64,000 nt of DNA from Ligustrum vulgare (taxonomy: Eukaryota > Streptophyta > Magnoliopsida > Lamiales > Oleaceae). Numbering within the stretch: position 1 is the first letter of the stretch; the number at the start of each line of letters is the position of its first letter. Shown here piece after piece: positions 10,746 to 23,060 of the stretch. The position numbers and the translations under genes are program-made. Below the pieces are notes generated by a model, which saw only the letters and a list, made by a program, of their open reading frames with translations, did no database searches and was not told the DNA's origin. The stretch covers positions 15,227,501-15,291,500 of the forward strand of contig OY743190.1 of NCBI GenBank assembly GCA_963555705.1, written 5' to 3'.

Positions 10746-11908
10746 CTCAAGCTCTTAAGCGTTCACACGTGTCGTCTAGCCAAAATATGAAAATAAGCCT
10801 TGAATTAGAAATTTTAAGGTTTTAAAATCATAAAATAAAATTTAGGGAACTCAATTGGAAATTTATTAAATTTGAAATTAGAAAAGTTTAAGGACTGAAA
10901 TAGACATTTTTGAAAATGATGGACTGATTAGAAATATTTTTAAATCTGCAAGGGCTGAATTATAAATAATTGAAATCTTGGGACTAATTTGTAAATTTTT
11001 CAAAATCATAATATATATATATATCTCAGTAGTATAGAGAGAGAGAGAGAGAGAACAAAATGATTCTGGGAGGGTGAAGCCCCTCCCCTCCGATCTTCCA
11101 TCACCGGCGGCAGCATCAGCGCCACCGTCACGTGGTGGCGCCAGCATGGGAGTGAAGTGGCGTTGGGCGAAAAATGGATGTGAAGTTTGAGGAAAAACAG
11201 AGGTTCGGTAAAGACTTGGGTTGAAAATTTTCAGGCGAGTATTCCGGCGGTCGAGGTAAGAAATTGAGCTTCTTGATTTATGGTTTTCTTTGGGTTTTAT
11301 TTCGGTTTGATTTGGAGGTCAAAAACGGGGAAATACAAAATAGGCAGTGGCTCGATTGGTGTTGTTGCAGCTTTGGGTGGCACCAATTGATGGTGGCTGC
11401 CGTTTGGTGGTGGTCAGTGATGATGATGATATAGGTGGTGCTGCAGGTGGTTGGGTGGTGGTTCTTGGTTGGTGCAGACGGTGGTTGGGGTGGTTTCGAA
11501 TATTGGCAGTGGTGATGCTTGAACGTGAAAGTGGTGGTACTGGTGTTGGTCGGTTTGTGGAAGCATGTGTGTGTTGTTTGTAGTTGGGAAGAAAATGGCT
11601 ATGACAATTTTTATTTTTATTTTTTTGATGTTGAAGAAGAAAGAGTGTTACCTGGCTGCATTCTTGCTTAGTGAATTGTGAGAAGATGGAAAGATATGAA
11701 ATAGAGGAAATATTGTGGAGAGTTAGGTATGAAAAAAGAGTGGAACATGAGTAAATCATCATTATGTTTTTGAGACATAATGATGGTTGAATTGGTGGAA
11801 AAGAAAAGCAAAACGTGTGGGGAATTTATGTAGGATTAGTTAGGTAAAATTAGATTATGATAATTAACTAAAATTAAACTAACTTCGATTAGGAAATGTA
11901 TTAAAATT
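10746..11908 (-). mobile_element. Right arm of the older minus-strand gypsy LTR
   Basis: It continues the LTR of 1-530 after the CTCAA duplication. Features shared with the F LTR (59150-60850) are repeated aaggactgaa/gggactaa units (10888-10990), a TATA-like run at 11012, a GA run (11036-11054), a GC-rich block (about 11100-11260) ending in a splice-donor-like GAG|GTAAG at 11256, and a tail resembling the start of D read backwards (11830-11905). It is cut off at about 11908 by repeat R. Confidence 0.7.
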
Positions 11909-12532
11909 GTTAGGTGGCGTTCTGTTTGTATTTTATTTTGTATTTTCATTTTCGAAAATGTTTTGTATTTTGTGTTTTCATTTTTGTTTTCAAATTTGCT
12001 GAAAACGCGTTTGGTTTGTCATTTCTGAAAACTGTTTTTGAAAATGAAAAGCTGGAAAATACGTTCTGTTTGAAATTTTGCAGAACACTATTTAAGCTAT
12101 TTTTAATTAATTTACTTGCAGAATACAACTAACTCCAACTCAAATTTCCTTTCACAATACACTAAAAATATGGTTACATGCAACACACTAATGTGAGCAT
12201 TAAGAGTCTATATTAACACAGCTTGGTCAGGTTCGGGACTTGAGAAAACTCTACTTCTATTAAAATCCAGAAAATGCAAGTTCTTTCAAAACCACCAGAG
12301 TCCATTTATCATTACATTTTTTTGAAATATAACAACAAGAATTCTCATTTAATTTTTTTTTTTTTTGTAATGTTGATATTGAATTGAATAAAACTTTATT
12401 TAAACTAAGTTTCAAGTTAGGATAATTCTCAAAAAAAAAAAAAAAAAATCTTTATTTAGGCTTAGTTCCAAGCTAGGATAATTCTAAAAAAAATAATAAT
12501 TTTCAATAATTTAGCATTTGTTAATGAAATAT
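11909..12532 (+). repeat. AT-rich repeat R, copy 1
   Basis: It begins GGTGGCGTTCTGTTTG and parallels 34169-34870 and 34871-35480 for several hundred bases. It includes the gagcattaagagtctatatt block and two aggataattct-poly(A) units. No credible protein is encoded. The G/T-rich start and the CAAAGAGAACAGGG-like ends of copy 3 suggest loosely inverted termini, so it may be a non-autonomous DNA transposon. The class is not certain. Confidence 0.5.
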
Positions 12533-12562
12533 GTTCGTACATCGCACGGGGTGTGAAACTAG
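12533..12562 (+). mobile_element. Degenerate Helitron 3' terminus
   Basis: A hairpin-like CGTACATCGCACG is followed by a short spacer and CTAG at 12559-12562, then T. It differs from the intact terminus at 27804-27829 mainly by one stem mismatch. No matching 5' end was located, so the extent of this older element is unknown. Confidence 0.45.
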
Positions 12563-13190
12563 TTGTGCTATAATTTTATCAACCTTTCAACTGGTTAATT
12601 TTAATTTTGAACATATATTTTACCCAACTCACAATTTTTATCATTTTTAACCACCAATTTTATTAATTTTTGTTTAAAAAAAATCTGCTAAAACATCATC
12701 AAAATAACCCCTCAATTTTAGTTTTGAAAAGAAACAAATATTGAGAGAGTTTGATTAGAAATTGTTCGGTCTCTTTTTCAGACAAATGAACATTCTAAAA
12801 AAGAAAAACTGAAATTCTCAAAAATAGTTAGGAATTTTCAAGAATTTCGAAAAGAGACTATTCATTCACCGCTTAAAATTCTTTTAAAACTCTTCTAGAT
12901 ATCCACATAAATGAACAATAATCGGTTTACGTATCAAAGTTGAAATCATAATCTTCTTTCGATGAATCAATTCACTCTTTTGGTTTTACAATTTCTCGAT
13001 TATTTATCATTGTTAATCAGAGATATCATTGATGATTTTCAACAACAAATCTAACTTAGTTAAATTCTTTTAGTCAAATAAGATTTTGTATAACTGTTTT
13101 CACTAGTTTTTACATTTACTCAGCTCATGTTTGGATTCCATTTTAATTAAAATGCAAATTCTCTCTCATATTTTTTGATCGCATATTCTT
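12563..13190. other. AT-rich spacer, no gene seen
   Basis: No open frame with codon structure and no recognisable element was found. The sequence is AT-rich with short homopolymers. Confidence 0.6.
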
Positions 13191-13311
13191 CAATAAAATA
13201 AATAATTTTCTCTTATTTTTTTGACCATATATTCTCTACTAAAATACTCTTCAATAAAATAAATAATTTTCTCTTATTTTTTTGACCATATATTCTCTAC
13301 TAAAATACTCT
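13191..13311 (+). repeat. 61-bp tandem duplication
   Basis: The block starting CAATAAAATAAATAATTTTC at 13191 repeats at 13252 almost unchanged. The second copy runs into the MITE edge. Confidence 0.8.
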
Positions 13312-13460
13312 ATCTGTCTCATAATGATAAGTTCATTTCTATTTTTACATAAATTAAGAAAAGATAATTATTATATGTTGGAACTATAAATTTACATTTA
13401 CTTATTTTTTACATAATATATCCCTATCAATAATAAGTAGTTCATATTTGTTGATAACAA
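13306..13460 (+). mobile_element. Stowaway-like (Tc1/mariner) MITE, left half
   Basis: TACTCTATCTGTCTCATAA at this edge is an imperfect inverted match to the far end at 27936-27954 (TTATGGGACGGAGGGCGTA). TA dinucleotides flank both ends. The two halves total about 280 bp, a normal MITE size. The Helitron interrupts it. Confidence 0.65.
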
Positions 13461-13539
13461 TCTATATATTATATAAAAGCAAGTAAGTCTGCAACATTCT
13501 CCCGCCTAAGTTTCCCGCCTAATCCCAAGCTCTAGGAAA

Positions 13540-14200
13540 AAAAAATCTTTTCAAAACTGCAAATATCTGCTCAAAAAAATCTCAGAATACTGCAGAATCT
13601 GTTCAAAATAGTAATGCCAAAAATCTGTAAACTTTTCAGAACAAAAGTCAAAATCTGTTCAACTGAAAATACACAAAATCAGAATACTGCAAAATCTGTT
13701 CAAAATCCACAAAATCTGTTCAAAGTCTTTTACTGCAATATCTGTTCAAAAAAATCTCACAATATCTGTTCAAAATCCATTTCTTGAAAAGATGACATCC
13801 TAGACCACATTTAATGCCATAAGACAACAGTAATGCCAAATATCTGTAAACTTTTCAGAACAAAAGTCGAAATCTGTTCACTTGAAAATACACAAAATCA
13901 GAATACTGCAAAATCTGTTCAAAATCCACAAAATCTGTTCAAACTCTGTTCAAACAACTGAAAAGACACAAAATCAGAATACTACACAAAATCCATTTCT
14001 TGAAAAGATGCCATCCTAACCACATTTAATAATGCCATAAGACAACATTAATGTCAAAAATCTGTAAACTGTTGAAAATACACAAAATCAGAATACAGCA
14101 AATATCTGTATTCTGATTTTGTCAGAATACAGCCATAAGACACATCATTTGTCAGAATACAGCCATAAGACACATCAGAATACTACACAAAATCCATTTT
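13540..14200 (+). repeat. Helitron 5' subterminal repeats
   Basis: Words such as AAAATCTGTTCAAA, CAGAATACTGCA and CACAAAATCAGAATAC recur many times, and a longer unit (ATGCCATAAGACAACA...GTAAACTTTTCAGAAC) appears about three times. At 14107-14170, GTCAGAATACAGCCATAAGACACATCA-like units are tandem and partly inverted. No gene is seen. Confidence 0.75.
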
Positions 14201-14338
14201 GAATTTTTTCCAAAGGCTGAACTTTGAACATTTTGAAACTTTAAAACGTGGTCAGCAACCCTAATCTTGTGCCAGGCTTTCAACTTCATCCTGCTTCATT
14301 CTACAACTCCTTGCCTCTGAACTTTTACTGGCTCCACC

Positions 14339-15498
14339 ATGACTGAACTTACCAACATGGTTAGCGACATAAATTCAACGAAGATCGAGTGGAAGCTGTT
14401 GGTCCGAGTTGTGAGACTTTGGGAAGTGTCAGATTTCAACTGCAAAGACCAAGTGAACAGCATAGAGATGATATTCGTTGATAAAAATGTTAGTTTCTCT
14501 AAAACCCATTACTCCTGTATTTTGAAAAATGCTATGTACTCAGTCGAAAACCTGTCATTTGCTGGAGAGAGCACAATATTTTATGGACACATTTTTTGTA
14601 AAGCACAGTCTATGTAATGTATCTGATCTTAGGGGTTTTATAATATGGATAACATGGTTGTGTTTGAAATAAAATGTAATAGTTCAGATACACAAGATCA
14701 GAATACAGATTTTGCTGTACATAGCATTTTTCATAGTAAAACCACAAATAACACAATATTTACTGCATGCTAACATATGTTTTAATTTTGTACCAAATAA
14801 ACACAAATTCAGAAAACTGTAAACTGCTGAAAATACACAAAATCAGAATACAGCAAAATGGAAGGCAGAGAACTAGCAATGGTTGACGCAGGATAGTAAT
14901 ACAGAGCAGAGCAAGGTAGAGCGGAGCAAAGCATATTAACTTATCTATGTAGTTTGAGGACAGCCTTGGATCTTCAAGACAATTCCATTTTTTGAACCTC
15001 TCCGAAGGAATTTAACTAAAAAGAAAGATAAAAAAGAATTGGTTAGAGAATAACAAATATGGAGAAAAAAAATTTAAAAAAAATAACAAGTTAATCAAAG
15101 GTTATATGTCCTATTTAAGTCATCTTCCTTTCACATTGTTGCTTTTTAATTTTTGTACGTTCAATTTTCAGGGTGAAAGGATTCAAGCAACAATCAAACA
15201 ATCATTGATTCGTATTTTTAAGTCTTCGATCGAGGAAGGACAGCTATACATTGTGGAAAAATTTTATGTTGGTTATAACAACATGAAGTACAAAGCAACA
15301 AACCACAAATACAAACTGAATTTTCTGCACAAGACTCGAATTGTAAATGCAATGGATGATGCTTTCAAATACGGAAATTTCCTATTTCGTTCCTTTACTG
15401 AGATTTCATCATCTCCTAACCTTTCAGAATATGAACTATTTGGTAACATAACTTTTGGTTCATTTTCTTCTTTGAGGGCAGAATGAAATGCCCTAAAA

Positions 15499-15568
<70 letters not shown>

Positions 15569-17381
15569 AAGCCTTAGTATTAAACTAAGCATATTTAACT
15601 TGTGTGTTTGTGCAGATATAATTGGCGAAGTCGTTGGAAAAGATGCATCAAAAATTCATGAATCGAGCAAGGGAACAAATAAGCTAATTGATATCGTGGT
15701 CGAAGACTTGGAGTACGTAATTCTAACATATTGAAGGATTGATTTACAACAGAAGCTTTAGATGTCTATACTATGAATATATAATATGTAAATTGTTCAA
15801 TGTAGAAAGAATAGGCTCCAATGTACACTATGGGATAACTATGCAGAAGAGTTGAGTAAGTTTCTCGACTATGAAAAAACAGAACCTGTGATCATCATAC
15901 TACAAATGTGTCGTGCTAAAAAATTTAGAGGTACTGTTTGGTTGAACTACATTGTTATGTATTAACATAATCAAGCACTGTAAATATTTTAATTTGTAGT
16001 ACCCCTTTCACAGGTGAAGTCAGGATATCAAGCAGTTACTATGTAACAAAGATTATAGTCGATGCTCCAATTAGAGAAATTAATGAATTTCGAAACAAGT
16101 AAGCCATTCTGTCCATTTTTAATTGTTCTCACATAAATTCCATCTGTTACTCACATAAATTATATGTTTTCCAAAGCTTGACAAGAAATGGAAAAGCAGA
16201 TTCCAATTCTCAAAGAATAAGTCAAATCTCATCATCAACTGTGTATTCTATCTCCACTGATCTAGCAAGTGGAGATACTGAAATTAAAACAATTGATGAT
16301 CTGCTGGAATCTACTGAGGTCAGTAAATATTTATTTCTTATATTTATTAAGTATTTCATTGACTTTTTGTTAACAATTTTTAAGGTTGGAAGTTGTTGGG
16401 TTTTTGCAACAATCATTGCACTGGACTGTGAAAAGAACTGGTGGTATTTATCTTGCACCAAGTGTACGAAGAAGGTCAATCCAGTTGGCAATCGATTTTA
16501 TTGCGAAAAATGCGACAGATATGATATCACAGGAACCCCTAGGTGTGCTAAAGATTAATTAATTATTTTACTGTTTTAAACTACAATATAGATTATATTT
16601 TTTTAGTATTATACATTGATACATGACATGATTTTAGGTATAAAATTCAAGTTCGGGTTATAGACGGAACTGGAAGTGCAGCTTTTCTCTTATGGGATCG
16701 CGAGTGTTCAGAGCTGATTGGGAGTAGTGCACTTGAATTAAGAGATAATTTTGAGAAGGTTATAATGTTCTAGCAATTTATGTGCATTGAAATACGCTAA
16801 TGAACAAGGATTTATAACATTTACAATCTTACAGGCATCTGGTGAAGAATGTTACCCCGTAGAAATTGATGCTTTGATCGAAAGGAAGGTTTTATTTAAG
16901 GTTCAAATCAAACTTCAAAACATTACTGAACATTCTGAAGTCTATGCTGTAATGAAAATGACTAATGATAACGACCTAATAGAAAAGCATGTCTCAAGTC
17001 GTGACAGTGAAAGCCAGGTAAGGATGAATTAAATTTAGCTATATTTTTTTTGTTCATTTACATCTAACTTGTGAACTTCTCTTACTGGAAAAACAACTGC
17101 TAGGGCTCTGAAATGCTTTCAAAGCTAGAAAGCAATGATGTTACCGACCTAAGGGTAAGCTATACATAACGATAATTTCAATACATGACAATAGATGAGC
17201 TATAATACAATAAATCTGTTATTTAATCCTTATGCAGGATTCGGTGTCAGATAACGATCTCAATACCCCTAACAAAACACCATCAAAAAGATCATGTACT
17301 TTGGCAATCAAAGATAGTGAACCAACAACACAAATGTCAAGTAACAAGATGAGGAAGGTTGTGAAGACAGAAAAGGATTAA
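14339..17381 (+). CDS. RPA70-like single-strand DNA-binding protein, 11 exons, 508 aa
   Basis: Plant Helitrons carry RPA-like genes thought to coat single-stranded DNA during rolling-circle transposition. The exons I infer are 14339-14488, 15172-15442, 15616-15712, 15806-15930, 16014-16098, 16177-16318, 16385-16542, 16638-16758, 16835-17017, 17104-17154 and 17238-17381. All introns are GT-AG. The sum is 1527 nt, exactly 509 codons with the stop and no internal stop. Three OB-fold regions are expected. The first (about residues 10-140) has VRVVRLWEV and VNSIEM. The third contains a zinc ribbon with C314, C317, C330 and C333. The tail is basic and polar. The ATG at 14339 is the first in frame with the OB fold. 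Exon 1's donor (GTTAGT) is the weakest junction. Confidence 0.88.
14598..15095 (+). repeat. Helitron-internal repeat blocks in RPA intron 1
   Basis: Three blocks here recur near 22250-23060 in a different order. Block A (14598-14690) matches 22500-22590, block C (about 14745-14790) matches about 23005-23050, and block B (about 14900-15090) matches about 22285-22460. The order is A-C-B here and B-A-C there. Block B contains agcaaagcatattaactta. Confidence 0.75.
15501..15566. repeat. (AT)n microsatellite in RPA intron 2
   Basis: 33 uninterrupted AT units lie between exons 2 and 3. Confidence 0.97.
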
Positions 17382-18420
17382 CTATGTACTACAATGGATC
17401 TTAGGCCCTTTTTGGAATACAAATATGTTACGTTTAAAGTAATACCATGAATTGTACTTTTGTTTAGCACTTTTTTGTGGATTGTTAATGTGCTACAATG
17501 CTAGGATGATGTACCATTAACTATTTAACACAAAACTATTAGGTTTTATGTCATCTCCCTATGGCTTATCTATGTATTGACATAAACCTATATTAGTAAA
17601 CATGACTTTGTTAAATTCCATTTGTGCTTTTAACTTAGCAATCAACTTATTTGCACGAGTCATTTTTCAATTGCAAAATACATAGCCTATTCATGAACAT
17701 ATTTTTAACAAATACAGTTATTAAATGTAATATTTTATATGAAATATAGTAATGATATTAAATTATATTAATATTTTTTAAATTATATATCCATTATCGT
17801 ATGCAACACAATTATTAAATTATTATAATCTTTTAATACAATTAATAAAATAATGATTTTTATTTATTTTTTTATAATGAACATATTCATTTATTTATTT
17901 TTGAAATACAAATATTAAAATATTTAATAATTCAGTATTAATTTTTTAAATGTAGTTATTATTTATTTTTATTTTAAATACTTTTAGTTTATTTATTTTT
18001 TAATCAAATATTTAAATAAAAAAAATTTATATGCAGTTATTAAATTATTTATTTTCCTAAAAGAATTTATTAATTTAATTAAAAACAGTTATTAATGATT
18101 TTTAAAAATAAAGTTTTGAAATTAATTATTTCGTTACAGACATTTATTGGACCAAAATGAATATGATTTATAAAATTGTGCTGATTATATAAATTATTTA
18201 TTAATTTATTTATTGTTTAAAAAAATAGTTATTAATACTTATTAAAAATAAAGTTTTTACTTTTTATTTTTTAAAAATACAATTTCGAAAAATATTACTT
18301 CTTTACATACATTTATTGGACCAAAATGAATATGATTTATTAAATTGTACTGATTATATAAAATTCTCTATAAACAAATCATATTTCAATCCCCTGAATT
18401 GATATGATCAGATTCTAACT
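17382..18420. other. Very AT-rich Helitron interior, no gene seen
   Basis: Runs of A/T words dominate. Two copies of a block with ACATTTATTGGACCAAAATG (about 18140 and 18310) are about 170 bp apart. No codon structure was seen. Confidence 0.65.
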
Positions 18421-19126
18421 TACGACAAACGTGTATGAATTCTGACCATTTTCCTTGAAAATGATTTGCATTTTTGTCTGATTTTTCTGCTGAGGTTAAA
18501 CATTGGGAGGCGTGCAACAATATATACATTGAAATGGCTGACACAGGCTTCAAGGCAGAAATGACATATTTGCCGCTCTTCTATCAAAAGTGCACAGTAA
18601 TCAAAGACTAAAAAAATGCAGTCTACTTTAGCACAGATGGCCGACAGAGTAGTACAAATGCAGGACACATTTCAGTGTTCAATAATCCTCATTTCATTTC
18701 AAGACTAGAAACACAATATGAAAACATTTCTGGGACATTATTGATTCTTCTTAAATTAAAAACACTCAAATATGATGAAAAAGAAATGCTGTAAATGCCA
18801 GCGTAAAGATGAAGAAGAATAGGAGTTCTGTCTATATATATATTCATGGATAGGGATACATTATGCAGCAAAGAGATTAACATTCCCTCAAGTAGCAAAA
18901 GAAACAAACGAAGGCACTCTTTTGATGACAATGAAGGTTAGTTTTACTTCTGTTATAATGCGACCTCAATCTATTTTTCAAATGAGCAATGCTTATATAA
19001 TCAGAAATATAAAGAATAGTTAAACATCAAAAGTGTGATTGTGGACTAGGAACAATAACTGACAGGATATTTAATGAGGAAGATAGTTTCCATTTGTTTT
19101 AAATGTTGCTGTTGGAAGAAAGAGAA
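18421..19126. other. Helitron interior, no recognisable gene
   Basis: Short open stretches on the minus strand lack any domain signature. I see no repeat or family match within the window. Confidence 0.5.
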
Positions 19127-20680
19127 GGATGATAATAATTCTGTCAAGCTAGATGATATAACTCAAATTTTTTAGAATTTAAACGGGTGCAATTACTGAT
19201 AGTTAATTGTGTACCTAAGCAATAATGCAGGAAATACCCAGTACAGGTCAACATTATCATGTATTTCTTTACCTGTATGGAGCAAAAATTCATTTTCTGT
19301 TACTCCGGGCTTATCAAGTACAACACAGAAATGCATAAATGAAAAGAGGGATATAAGGGCCTTCAAATCATGAATTGTAAGGAGTGATATTAATACTTAA
19401 ACCTCAGTAGCGTGAGGGAGGAGTAAATATAGTTGTTGGAAAGGAAACCAAAAAATAAAAATAAAAATAAAACAGTTTTAGAGGAAATGTATAGTTGTTC
19501 TGAGATTTAAGTTAAATAGAAGCATTTCTTTGCAGGGATTGAAGATCATGGAGGAAATTTGTATGCAGACTCAAACAACAAACAAAGAGATGGTAATAAT
19601 TGTATCAAGCTATATGATATAACTCAAATTTTTAGAATTTAAACTCAAACAACAAACAAAGAGATGGTAATAATTGTGTCAAGCTAGATGATATAACTCA
19701 AATTTTTTTAGAATTTAAACGGGTGCAATTACTGATAGTTATTTGTGTACCTGAGCAATAATGCAGGAAATACCCAGTGCAGGTCAACATTACCCGTGTA
19801 TTTCTTTACCTGTATGGAGCAAAAATTCATCTTCTGTTTACTCCAGGCTTATCAAGTACAACACAGAAATGCACAAATGAAAAGAGGGATAGTTTCTATT
19901 TGTATCATTGTATCATTGCCAGGAAATATATTTGCTATTGAAAAAAAAGGGGATGAACAGGATTAAACCTCAAATCACTTTTAACAATGATTAATGCTTT
20001 TGCAATATGAAAATGAATTGATGTTTAATAGTTAAACCGAACAAGTATGATTGTGGACTAGGAATAGTTACTCACACAAAATATAATATGAAAGATAGTT
20101 TATTTTTCTGGAAAAAGTTAGTGTTGGAAGAAAAAGAAGAATATAAGGGCCTTCAAATCATGAATTGTAAGGAGTGATATTAATACTTAAACCTCAGTAG
20201 CGTGAGGGAGGAGTAAATATAGTTGTTGGAAAGGAAACCAAAAAATAAAAATAAAAATAAAACAATTTTAGAAGAAATGTATAGTTGTTCTGAGATTTAA
20301 GTTAAATAGAAGCATTTCTTTGCAGGGATTGAAGATCATGGGGGAAATGTGTATGCAGACTCAAACAACAAACAAAGAGATGGTAATAATTGTGTCAAGC
20401 TATATGATATAACTCAAATTTTTTAGAATTTAAACTCAAACAACAAACAAAGAGATGGTAATAATTGTGTCAAGCTAGATGATATAACTCAATTTTTTTT
20501 GAATTTAAATGGGTGCAATTACTGATAGTTATTTGTGTACCTGAGCAATAATGCAGGAAATACCTAGTGCAGGTCAACATTATCATGTATTTCTTTACCT
20601 GTATGGAGCAAAAATTCATCTTCTGTTACTCCAGGCTTATCAAGTACAACACAGAAATGCACAAATGTGTTTAAAGAAAT
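19127..20680 (+). repeat. Overlapping direct repeats carrying a duplicated exon-like block
   Basis: GCAGGAAATACC...TACAACACAGAAATG occurs at about 19228, 19764 and 20551. CAGGGATTGAAGATCATG occurs at about 19533 and 20326. ATAAGGGCCTTCAAATCATG occurs at about 19350 and 20145. Each lies behind a splice-acceptor-like GCAG. These look like successive tandem duplications of part of the 5' region of the Rep-helicase gene. Confidence 0.65.
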
Positions 20681-21925
20681 CACAAATGGTAATCCGTGCC
20701 TATTACATTATTAGAAAATTATGATTCAATTATAAATAATACATTTTGTCAATAGATTTTTAACTTCGAAACGTTTCTAAGATCTGATATAATCAATTAC
20801 AGGTTTGCGAGCAGAGTAAAGTAGATCCTATAGAGCAGGCAACGTACTGTCTCCAGGTAAACACATGCTTGGCAATGGAATCAGAAGAACAATTTCTATT
20901 CCATTGTCAAAAATAAGGCCGGATAACCATAATTCTCTTATATCGAACCAAACTCACACAGCGTGTAACACCAGTAAGTTTCTCTTAAACCATTTCATAC
21001 AAGTTGTGCCAGTATATACTATAATTTTAACTGGCCTAATGTCTTACAATGTAGGCAATGTAAACCTTGGTAATGAAACAATTCCAATAAATGAGTTTGG
21101 TGTAAATAAAGGTACAGAAAATCTCATGGCTTTATAACAATTTATATTTAAAGTAAAAAATACATTATGATTTATTCATGTATTTGTTACAGAGAACATG
21201 CCATGCAATTCGACAGATTCAAACCTCAACATAAACTCAAACAACATGTACACTACCCAACATATTATTTCATCAACACCATTTAGTGATATCACAAATG
21301 GTAATTGAAAACTATATCTATTTTATTGTTGGTTTATATTATCAAGTATACATTGCAAATGTTGACAAGTGCTAACCAATTAGCGTAATAGGAACACAAG
21401 CAATAGATAAAAATCACTATAATGCTGCTATTATCAAAAAGTCACACAAGTCTAGGCAGTATAAAAGAAACGAACCATATAGAACATGCAACGCTCTAAC
21501 TCCTGGGAAGCACAAGTTGGACAACGGAGTTAGAACTAAAGTTGGCAAAGCAACTTCAAATGTGTGTGTAGATGTCAATTCCACTGAAATCACAATTGAT
21601 ATTGACACAAATGCAGACAGTGGTGAGCTTTTTTCTTAAAACACGACATGTTTTACCATTTCCAAAATGCCAAGTTCAAACAAATTTATTAAATACTACA
21701 TGATAGAATTAACAAGACTACATTTTTTTGAATTCAGAAATAGGAGATATGAATGCAGTGGAATCTGAAATTTCAAGTAATGAAGACTATGAATGTGGAG
21801 GTACTTTTTAAAAACTGAACTATGTTGTTAATAATGAAGCAGTCTATGTTTACATGCTAAAGACTAAAATGGTATCTTTTTTTCTGAAGTAGATGATGCA
21901 GAACCTGGAGATTTTTTAGGAAGAG
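20550..21925 (+). pseudogene. Putative 5' exons of the Helitron Rep-helicase gene
   Basis: A series of short open segments is bounded by AG and GT. They lie at about 20551-20687 (contains a stop), 20802-20856, 20868-20970, 21385-21622, 21739-21800 and 21894-21925. They encode polar, asparagine- and serine-rich peptides, typical of the poorly conserved N-terminal extension of plant Helitron helicases. I infer linkage to the core at 24922 from order and strand only. Exon limits are uncertain. Confidence 0.4.
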
Positions 21926-22249
21926 GTATGTCCATTTTGTTTTTCCTTATTATTTGTATTTTTTCTACATTGCACCTTTAGCAAAACATTATGTCAAATA
22001 TATAACTACATTAATTGTTGAACTTTATTTGGAAGCAGTTTAGTTTATTACAGAAAACCATAGATGGTAATAAACACACATTTAACATGTTCACAGCATG
22101 TAACATTGGATATGAATAAAGTGACAATTGTTGATGAAGACAAAAAAACTAAACAAATAACCCAAATATAAACTTTCAACAAATATAGCACTTGAAATAT
22201 TGTGCACATAGAAAAGGGGTAATGGAAAACAAATATTGTAATAGGTGAA

Positions 22250-22644
22250 GTAGCACACAATTTAAGCAAGCTACAATATATGTTCACAAGGCAGAGCAAA
22301 GCAAAGCATATTAACTTACCTATGTAGTTTGAGGACAGCCTTAGATCTTCAAGACAATTCCATTTTGTGGACCTCTCCAAAGGAATTTAACAAAAAAGAA
22401 AGATAAAAAAGAATTGGTTAGAGAATAACAAATATGGAGAAAAAAATTTAAAAAAATTAAAAAAATCATGAAGTAGAAACAAATTGTAATGTAACTGAAG
22501 CATAGTCTATGTAATGTATCTGATCTTAGGGGTTTTATAATATGGATAACATGGTTGTGTTTGAAATAAAATGTAGTAGTTCAGAATACTGTATTTAAAT
22601 TAAACAGTAAACACATTATTGGTGGACAAAGGATAGTAATAGAG

Positions 22645-22716
<72 letters not shown>

Positions 22717-23060
22717 GATATTCAAAAATATTAATGATATTTATAATTTGTTTACTGTAATGGTTGAAACATGATAGTAATACAGAAGATCTAAACACAT
22801 TAATGCCACATTCACAATCAAAACTGCATATCAAAATTTCAGACCAAAAGATTTTGCTTCCCAGAAGTTCAAAATCTATCATAACATGATTTTCCTACCT
22901 GCCAATATATTTACAAATTTATAACAAATAAACACAAAATCTATAACGCATATATCAAGCCAAATTTTTTTGCTACCAAACAGATTCACAGTTCTATCAT
23001 AATAATAACACAAATAACACAAGATTTACTGCATGCTAACATATATATTTTTATTTTTAT
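22250..23060 (+). repeat. Helitron-internal repeat blocks, second set
   Basis: Blocks B (about 22285-22460), A (22500-22590) and C (about 23005-23050) are copies of sequence in RPA intron 1, in changed order. A long AAT run separates A and C. Confidence 0.75.
22645..22715. repeat. (AAT)n microsatellite
   Basis: About 23 uninterrupted trinucleotide units. Confidence 0.97.

Noticed and set aside
11319..11762. Minus-strand open frame of 147 codons and an overlapping plus-strand frame
   Set aside because: It lies in the G/T-rich part of an old LTR. The low-complexity composition (Thr, Pro, Ser) and parallel sequence in the F LTR (60180-60540) show it is not a gene.
22616..22882. Minus-strand open frame with a long leucine run
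   Set aside because: It is the translation of the AAT microsatellite and has no gene features.
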